Positions 59,366 to 64,000 of a stretch of 64,000 bases of DNA are shown here, one piece after another; position 1 is the stretch's first letter, and each line of letters begins with the position of its first letter. The stretch covers positions 2,425,960 to 2,489,959 of the forward strand of contig AP018794.1 of NCBI GenBank assembly GCA_009731425.1, read 5' to 3'. The DNA is from Lachnospiraceae bacterium KM106-2. GTDB lineage: Bacteria; Bacillota; Clostridia; Lachnospirales; Lachnospiraceae. The position numbers were made by a program, and so were the translations under genes. Under the pieces are notes generated by a model, which saw only the letters and a list, made by a program, of their open reading frames with translations, was not told where the DNA came from and did no database searches.

Positions 59366-60097
59366 CTACCTCTCAACTTTATCGATTAGTATTTTACAGG
59401 CCTCTGCTGCAGTGGCTGTGCTTAACAATTCAGGAAGTACTTTCTGTTTCGTACCAACTTCCTTCACTTCTCCATCTGCGATCACAATGATCTGATCAGC
59501 GATATCAAGAATACGCTCTTGGTGAGATATAATAATGATCGTTCCATTGATCTCATCTCTCATCTTCTCGAATACTTTGATCAAACTATGAAAGCTCCAA
59601 AGATCGATTCCTGCCTCTGGTTCATCAAATATAGAAACTTTCGTTCCTCTGGCTGCGATCATGGCAATCTCAATTCTTTTTAGTTCTCCGCCCGATAAAC
59701 TATTATTGATCTCTCGGTCGATATATTCTTTTGCACACAGACCTACTTCAGAAAGGATCTCACAGATTTCACTTACATTCATCTTTCTGCCAGCCGCAAT
59801 GGTAATCAGATCTTTTACGGTTAGTCCCTTAAAATGAACCGGCTGTTGAAATGCAAAGCTAATTCCTTTCTTAGCACGCTCTGTGATAGATAAATCTGTA
59901 ATATCTTCTCCATCTAGTAAAATCTGTCCACTTGTTGGCTTTATGATTCCTGCGATCATCTTAGCGAGTGTTGACTTTCCTCCTCCGTTCGGTCCTGTAA
60001 TCGCAACAAAATGATCCTTGATCGTTACGCTTACATTCTTTAGGATATCTTTATTATCATCATCTACTTCATATGTAATGTTCCTCAGTTCTAACAT
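59366..60097 (-). CDS. SufC-like ABC ATPase
   Basis: A 243-residue ATPase partner of the SufB-like scaffold. Walker A GPNGGGKST (35-43), SufC-specific SISERAKKGISFAFQQP-type stretch (SITERAKKGISFAFQQP), signature LSGGELKR, Walker B with DEPEAGIDLWS and switch His in IISHQERIL. EPEAGID is typical of SufC. It drives cluster assembly with the downstream SufB-like protein. Confidence 0.92.
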   Translation of the reverse strand: MLELRNITYEVDDDNKDILKNVSVTIKDHFVAITGPNGGGKSTLAKMIAGIIKPTSGQILLDGEDITDLSITERAKKGISFAFQQPVHFKGLTVKDLITIAAGRKMNVSEICEILSEVGLCAKEYIDREINNSLSGGELKRIEIAMIAARGTKVSIFDEPEAGIDLWSFHSLIKVFEKMRDEINGTIIIISHQERILDIADQIIVIADGEVKEVGTKQKVLPELLSTATAAEACKILIDKVER

Positions 60098-60217
60098 GAG
60101 TGCCTCCTCAATTCCCGTTTTTGCATCCTCTTGGCTACAAATCTGCTATCTAAAATGTATTGATCTTTTTTTGAAATCATATCACTTTCCTGTTTTTAAT
60201 GCAACTCTAAGCAGACA

Positions 60218-60247
60218 AAAGCAGGAGTTCAAAGAAGCTCCTGCTTT
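60218..60247 (-). terminator. Terminator after the second MATE operon
   Basis: AAAGCAGGAG / CTCCTGCTTT 10-bp stem with a 10-base loop. The following T-run is short. It lies 14 bases beyond the stop of the fragment at 60261-60440. The rest of the gap to 60097 holds the sufC promoter. Confidence 0.65.
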
Positions 60248-60260
60248 CCTAACTATGACT

Positions 60261-60440
60261 CTAATTCTTCTTCAAATATTGTGTCACCATTTCATAGTAG
60301 TGGTCTTTCTGTCTGCAATTCTGATAGTAAAACTCCAAGGTCTGAACAAATAATTTCTGCCCATCGATCGACACGATCTCAGCATTCTGAATCTCTACTT
60401 TCCTGAAAATTATTTTGCCTGATATTCTTTTCTCTTTAAT
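60261..60440 (-). pseudogene. Possible gene remnant without start codon, overlapping the MATE end
   Basis: A minus-strand frame of 59 codons that overlaps the last codons of the MATE gene in another frame and ends before the terminator. It reads KVEIQNAEIVSIDGQKLFVQ and ends EMVTQYLKKN, which looks like real protein, but there is no ATG or GTG with a ribosome binding site near its beginning. It may be the tail of a lost gene or chance. Not recognised. Confidence 0.3.
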
Positions 60441-61795
60441 TCAAATACTATCATAGAAATACATACAATACCTGCTAATAAATCCGCAATTGGACCTGAG
60501 TACATGATTCCATCGATTCCAACAAAACGTGGAAGCAAAAGAAGCAATGGTAATAGGAAGATGATCTGTCTTGTTAAAGACAAGAACATACCGATTCCCG
60601 GCTTACCGATCGCAGTATAGAAATTAGAAGTGATCGGCTGCATAAAGTTAATAAAGGTAAAGAATAAGAATACTTTAAAATATTGGATTGCGAACTGGAA
60701 GTATTCTTCTGATCCATTTCCAAAGATTGAAATGATCTGTCTTGGAGCAAAATGGAATAATAAAAATGCGATGACTGCCAATACAAATCCACAACCGATA
60801 GACATTATATATGCCTTCTTAACACGTTTATAGTGTCCTGCACCATAGTTATAACTTACAATTGGCTGTAATCCTTGAGAGATACCAATGATAAACGACA
60901 TAAATACCATGTTTACTTTTGAGATGATTCCTGCACAAGCAATTGGAATTGCTTCTCCATATACAGATAAGGAACCATAGTATTTTAACGACTGATTCAT
61001 GACGATCTGTACTACCATCATGGCAAGCTGATTGCTGCATGGTGCGGCTCCAAGAGAACTAATACGTTGCACATAAGCTGCTCTTACTTTTAAATGCTTT
61101 CTCTCAATCTTAACAGTCTTGCAGTGTCTAAGGAAGTAAAATACCATTACTGCAGATACGAACTGTCCGATAATGGTTGCATAAGCTGCTCCAGCCATTC
61201 CCCAATTAAATCCGAATACAAAAACTGCATCTAAGATCGTGTTGATCACCGCACCGGTAAGATTAGAGATCATCGTATACTTTGGTCTTCCGTCTGCACG
61301 GACCAAGTGCCCGCCGCCAGTTGCAAAAATAACAAAAGGGAAACCAAAGGAAACAATTCTTGTATAGACTTTTGCATACTCCATAACGTTAGTCGGAGAA
61401 CCAAAGAATCGTAACATCGGTGTTAAAAATAATTGTGTGATCAGTAAGAGGATGACACCACATCCAAACATGCTGACTGCAGCATTTCCCATATAAAAGA
61501 CTGCTTTTTCTTTCTCCTCTGGGTCAAATTCTCCTTTACCCATAGAGATATTAAATGCCGAAGCTCCACCGATACCAAATAATAATGCGATCGCCACACA
61601 GGAAATCGATAATGGGAATGAGATATTAGTTGCTGCATTACCCAATTCTCCTACCCTTTGTCCTATAAAGAATTGATCTACAATATTGTAAAGAGAGCTC
61701 ACTAACATTGCAATAATACTCGGTACGGCAAACTGTCGTAGTAGTTTACTGATTTTTTCTTGCCCCAATGGGTTCATACGACCTTGTTCTTTCAT
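60410..61795 (-). CDS. MATE family efflux transporter (MarR-controlled)
   Basis: A 461-residue multidrug/solute exporter of the MATE family. It starts MKEQGRMNPLGQEKISKLLR; repeats are visible as SLYNIVDQFFIGQRVGELGN and FIIGISQGLQPIVSYNYGAG. It starts three bases after the stop of a MarR gene, so the two form an operon repressed by MarR and probably induced by the pump's substrate. Confidence 0.93.
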   Translation of the reverse strand: MKEQGRMNPLGQEKISKLLRQFAVPSIIAMLVSSLYNIVDQFFIGQRVGELGNAATNISFPLSISCVAIALLFGIGGASAFNISMGKGEFDPEEKEKAVFYMGNAAVSMFGCGVILLLITQLFLTPMLRFFGSPTNVMEYAKVYTRIVSFGFPFVIFATGGGHLVRADGRPKYTMISNLTGAVINTILDAVFVFGFNWGMAGAAYATIIGQFVSAVMVFYFLRHCKTVKIERKHLKVRAAYVQRISSLGAAPCSNQLAMMVVQIVMNQSLKYYGSLSVYGEAIPIACAGIISKVNMVFMSFIIGISQGLQPIVSYNYGAGHYKRVKKAYIMSIGCGFVLAVIAFLLFHFAPRQIISIFGNGSEEYFQFAIQYFKVFLFFTFINFMQPITSNFYTAIGKPGIGMFLSLTRQIIFLLPLLLLLPRFVGIDGIMYSGPIADLLAGIVCISMIVFELKRKEYQAK

Positions 61796-61798
61796 TTT

Positions 61799-62248
61799 CT
61801 ATTGATCCTTTCTCTTTTCCTTCTTCTCTGACTGCTCTTGTATATTATCTACCATCTGATTTAAAAGTCTCATAACTTCATCACTTTCCTCATTGGACAT
61901 ATCTTTTTGTAAGATACCATTCCATTCCATAATTCCTTTTTCAATTGGTTTTTTTAAAAGATGCCCTTTCTCTGTCAGATAAATGCGATTACATCTCTTA
62001 TCTACTTCATCCTTCTTTCTTTCAATAAATCCTTTTTCCTCTAGCGACTTTACAACTCTAGTGATCGCTGACTTATCAATAGCAAGTTCGGATACCACAT
62101 TTTCTTGCGTTCTCCCATCCTGTCGGTATAGAATCATCAGAACTGGATATTCTGCAGCGCTAACTTCATATTCCTTTAAAAGCTGGCACCAAAACATTTG
62201 GCTTTTTCTATACAATATAGAAATCAATCTACCTGGATTTTCTTTCAT
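61799..62248 (-). CDS. MarR family transcriptional regulator
   Basis: The ATG at 62248 (MKENPGRLISILYRKSQMF), six bases after GGGAGG, gives 149 residues; the longer start at 62266 is unsupported. The winged helix is TQENVVSELAIDKSAITRVV, then EKGFIERKKDEVDKRCNRIY. It represses the downstream MATE pump through two AGTTG-N6-CAACT sites. Confidence 0.92.
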   Translation of the reverse strand: MKENPGRLISILYRKSQMFWCQLLKEYEVSAAEYPVLMILYRQDGRTQENVVSELAIDKSAITRVVKSLEEKGFIERKKDEVDKRCNRIYLTEKGHLLKKPIEKGIMEWNGILQKDMSNEESDEVMRLLNQMVDNIQEQSEKKEKRKDQ

Positions 62249-62268
62249 CTCGGCCTCCCAAATCAATT

Positions 62269-62284
62269 AGTTGACTATGCAACT
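62269..62284. promoter_or_regulatory. MarR operator 1
   Basis: AGTTGACTATGCAACT, downstream of the -10 (TAAACT, about 62290-62295, minus strand), 21 bases before the ATG. It has the same architecture as site 2, 36 bp away. Confidence 0.7.
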
Positions 62285-62304
62285 ATATTAGTTTACTCAT
62301 AATT

Positions 62305-62320
62305 AGTTGTGATGTCAACT
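62305..62320. promoter_or_regulatory. MarR operator 2 overlapping the -35
   Basis: AGTTGTGATGTCAACT. It contains the -35 TTGACA (62318-62313, minus strand), which is followed 17 bases later by TAAACT. Two sites bracketing the promoter fit repression by a MarR dimer pair. Confidence 0.7.
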
Positions 62321-62383
62321 TTTTTCTATGTTCCTAATCGAGAAAAAACATGCTCTCTGAATTTCTCTTGTTGTTCATATAAA

Positions 62384-62431
62384 AATAAAGCCGAAGAACT
62401 CTGCATAATAGTAAGTTTCCTCGGCTTTATT
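62384..62431. terminator. Terminator of the ferritin-like gene
   Basis: AATAAAGCCGA / TCGGCTTTATT stem with further partial pairing and a T-run. Confidence 0.8.
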
Positions 62432-62435
62432 TTTT

Positions 62436-62804
62436 CTATTTCATTAAACTCATGGCAATCTTTGCATGACGCTCTTCATCATCCATTATCTCTTTAATTT
62501 TTGGATATCGTTCAACCAACTTGGCATAACCAGCAATTGATTTCATCTCACCACTCGCTAGGATTTTTAATGTTTTATTGTGACCTAGCACTTTATAAAG
62601 TGTTCCTACTAAATTCGATTTCAATGATTTTGGTCTGATGATCTTACCAGTATATCCCTTAATAATGGACGCATGTTTTCCTTCATCTGATGCAATCTGA
62701 AGAAATTGTTCCTTAGCATGCTCATCTTTGGTCAATCTGGCTAGTTTTTGATATAATAAAACTGCATCCATTTCACCCTGTTGTGCTTTTAACAATGCTT
62801 TCAT
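62436..62804 (-). CDS. Ferritin-like/rubrerythrin-type diiron protein, 122 residues
   Basis: The ATG at 62804 (MKALLKAQQGEMDAVLLYQ) has AGAGGAAT upstream; the ATG at 62825 would add seven residues. Iron-ligand pattern: Glu in QQGEMDAV, ExxH-like EGKHASI, Glu in SGEMKSI and EERHAKI. It is like the erythrin part of rubrerythrin without the rubredoxin domain. It may act in peroxide detoxification or iron sequestration; exact role unknown. Confidence 0.85.
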   Translation of the reverse strand: MKALLKAQQGEMDAVLLYQKLARLTKDEHAKEQFLQIASDEGKHASIIKGYTGKIIRPKSLKSNLVGTLYKVLGHNKTLKILASGEMKSIAGYAKLVERYPKIKEIMDDEERHAKIAMSLMK

Positions 62805-62876
62805 AATAATATTCCTCTCTAACATCTATTTCTATCTCTATCTCCATTACTATACTTTATTATCTTAAATACAACA

Positions 62877-62910
62877 AGAGGCATCAGTATATAACAATAC
62901 TGATGCCTCT
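62877..62910 (-). terminator. Terminator of pcp
   Basis: Perfect 14-bp stem AGAGGCATCAGTAT / ATACTGATGCCTCT, followed by TTGTTGT on the minus strand, just downstream of pcp. Confidence 0.85.
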
Positions 62911-62918
62911 CCTATCAC

Positions 62919-63563
62919 TTACATGATCGTTCCAACTTGAAGATTAATATCTGTCTCGTTTTCTACGATCGCTTTAATTGCTAATTCAAGCCCTTTGGTA
63001 ATTGTCTCTACTGACATAGAGCAAGTACCAACTGGTTTCTCGATCACTTGTTGAAGGACATATGGCACATGAATGAAACCACCACGTACATTATGATATT
63101 TCTTATTGATCAAGTAAAGGACATGATACATAACATCATTACATACGAATGTTCCTGCTGAATAAGAAATATGCGCTGGGATGTTATTCTCACGTAACTC
63201 TTTAACTACCGCTTTACAAGGAAGGTTTGTGAAGTATGCTGTCTCACCATCTTCATGCAATGCTTTGTCCATTGGCTGGTTGCCTTCATTATCTTTAATT
63301 CTTGCCTCTGCAAGATTGATCGCAACCTTTTCAATTGTGATCGAACTTCTTCCGCCTGCTTGTCCAACACAGATAACAACATCTGGTTTGTGTTCTTCCA
63401 TTGCTTTTTCCACTGTTGCACCAGCTTTTGTATATACCGTAGGGATTTCAAGCTTAATCACTTTGGCACCTGCAATTTGTTCTGGAAGCATTTTCACTGC
63501 TTCGTATGCTGGGTTTACTGTTTCTTTCTCGAATGGATCAAATCCTGTAATAAGAACTTTCAT
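62919..63563 (-). CDS. pcp: Pyroglutamyl-peptidase I
   Basis: A 214-residue cysteine peptidase that removes N-terminal pyroglutamate. Start [20 protein letters not shown] is canonical. Triad: Glu78 in ITIEKVAIN, Cys141 in [12 protein letters not shown], His165 in GFIHVPYV. It lies 36 bases downstream of a DUF979-type permease gene, a well-known Firmicute arrangement (DUF969-DUF979-pcp), which suggests the permease imports pyroglutamyl substrates or exports the product. Confidence 0.95.
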   Translation of the reverse strand: MKVLITGFDPFEKETVNPAYEAVKMLPEQIAGAKVIKLEIPTVYTKAGATVEKAMEEHKPDVVICVGQAGGRSSITIEKVAINLAEARIKDNEGNQPMDKALHEDGETAYFTNLPCKAVVKELRENNIPAHISYSAGTFVCNDVMYHVLYLINKKYHNVRGGFIHVPYVLQQVIEKPVGTCSMSVETITKGLELAIKAIVENETDINLQVGTIM

Positions 63564-63599
63564 TCTATTACCACCTTTCCCTTGTGACTTTTCTATCGT

Positions 63600-64000
63600 T
63601 TAGCTAAATAATAACATATATGCGATTTGAACGATAATCATAAGTACTGCGATTACCATCTGATTTTTAATTACACCAAAACGTTTCTTCATATCTAACA
63701 TAGCAACTGGTACGATGTTGAAGTTTGCTGCCATTGGAGTTAATAATGTTCCACAGAAACCTACTGTTAATGCAAGCATACCAACTACAGTTGGGTCTGC
63801 ACCTAATGCTAATACGAAAGGTCCACCGATACCTACTGTCATTACAGTAATCGCAGCATAGGCATTACCCATGATCATTGTAAAGAATACCATACCTAAG
63901 CAGTATACGATGATACCGATCGTAAGGTTTCCAGATGGAATGATCTTCTCTACATAAGAAGCAATTACTTCACCAACACCTGCTGCTGTAAAGATCGCAC
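63600..64000 (-). CDS. DUF979 family permease, 5' part outside window
   Basis: The frame is open to base 64000, so only the C-terminal 132 or so residues are seen: membrane segments around IVYCLGMVFFTMIMGNAYAA, GGPFVLALGADPTVVGML, GFCGTLLTPMAANFNIVPVA and AVLMIIVQIAYMLLFS. The GTLLTPMAANFNIVP motif is typical of DUF979. Next to pcp it probably transports a peptide or 5-oxoproline. Confidence 0.88.
   Translation of the reverse strand, partial: AIFTAAGVGEVIASYVEKIIPSGNLTIGIIVYCLGMVFFTMIMGNAYAAITVMTVGIGGPFVLALGADPTVVGMLALTVGFCGTLLTPMAANFNIVPVAMLDMKKRFGVIKNQMVIAVLMIIVQIAYMLLFS

Overview
The window is a chromosomal stretch of a low-GC, anaerobic, probably spore-forming Firmicute, most likely a Lachnospiraceae/Clostridium cluster XIVa relative. 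This is inferred from AT-rich coding sequence with strong AGGAGG ribosome binding sites, two [FeFe]-hydrogenase-type proteins, a DUF4317 protein, FeoAB, ferredoxin/flavodoxin proteins, and sporulation-type promoter motifs in front of small genes. No rRNA, tRNA, CRISPR array, prophage or insertion-sequence transposase was seen. Nearly every gene is intact and housekeeping-like, with several small accessory loci between them.

Layout: 1-4348 (minus) is a PhnDCEE-type ABC importer followed by a UshA-like 5'-nucleotidase that runs off the left edge. 4831-15264 is a mixed region: a duplicated-domain protein with an RGRDDD insert, DUF4317, Nudix, ExoA, a TRIC-type channel, a feruloyl-esterase-like hydrolase with a DUF3237 partner, a hairpin-rich MITE-like element, MarR plus a YitT/cytidylate-kinase fusion, AraC facing a metallo-beta-lactamase-fold hydrolase, and an SDR. 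15292-16130 is a frameshifted YARHG lipoprotein. 16261-16600 looks like a promoter, a structured RNA and an intrinsic terminator, followed by a six-gene polyamine operon (16665-22941) that holds both the decarboxy-AdoMet route (SpeD, SpeE) and the carboxy(nor)spermidine route.

22942-26297 holds a 51-codon gene with a forespore-type promoter, a methyltransferase, a flavodoxin/ferredoxin protein, an AraC regulator and, directly upstream of that regulator, three tandem 20-24 residue four-cysteine micro-peptides with strong ribosome binding sites. These peptides match nothing I recognise and are the best candidate for an undescribed system. A guanine/hypoxanthine permease follows. 27785-32482 is a giant ceruloplasmin/MnxG-like multicopper oxidase with three small companions under a possible sigma-K/E promoter, unexpected in an anaerobe and best read as a spore-surface metal oxidase. 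32718-34262 is an Ig-like surface protein interrupted by TGA at a conserved tryptophan.

34329-43789 is redox and metal biology: [FeFe] hydrogenase with an ECF S component, FeoAB with a DtxR-type regulator and a 19-bp palindromic operator, and TatB-TatA-TatC facing a Tat-lipoprotein flavin reductase with a covalent-FMN domain. 44312-64000 contains MetA, an MsrAB whose MsrB nucleophile is Tyr, HelD, a MerR regulator, a tandem pair of 27-residue peptides under a near-perfect forespore promoter, two nitroreductase-family proteins, a second hydrogenase-like protein, an S66 peptidase, two MATE exporters (one with its MarR regulator and two clear operators), two hydrolases, a two-gene SufC/SufB-like system, a ferritin-like protein, pyroglutamyl peptidase and the edge of a DUF979 permease.

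Recurring themes are extracytoplasmic redox chemistry, metal handling, polyamine supply and very small sporulation-type or cysteine-rich peptide genes that automatic annotation would miss. Three genes carry apparent single-base lesions (YARHG, Ig-like, MsrB).
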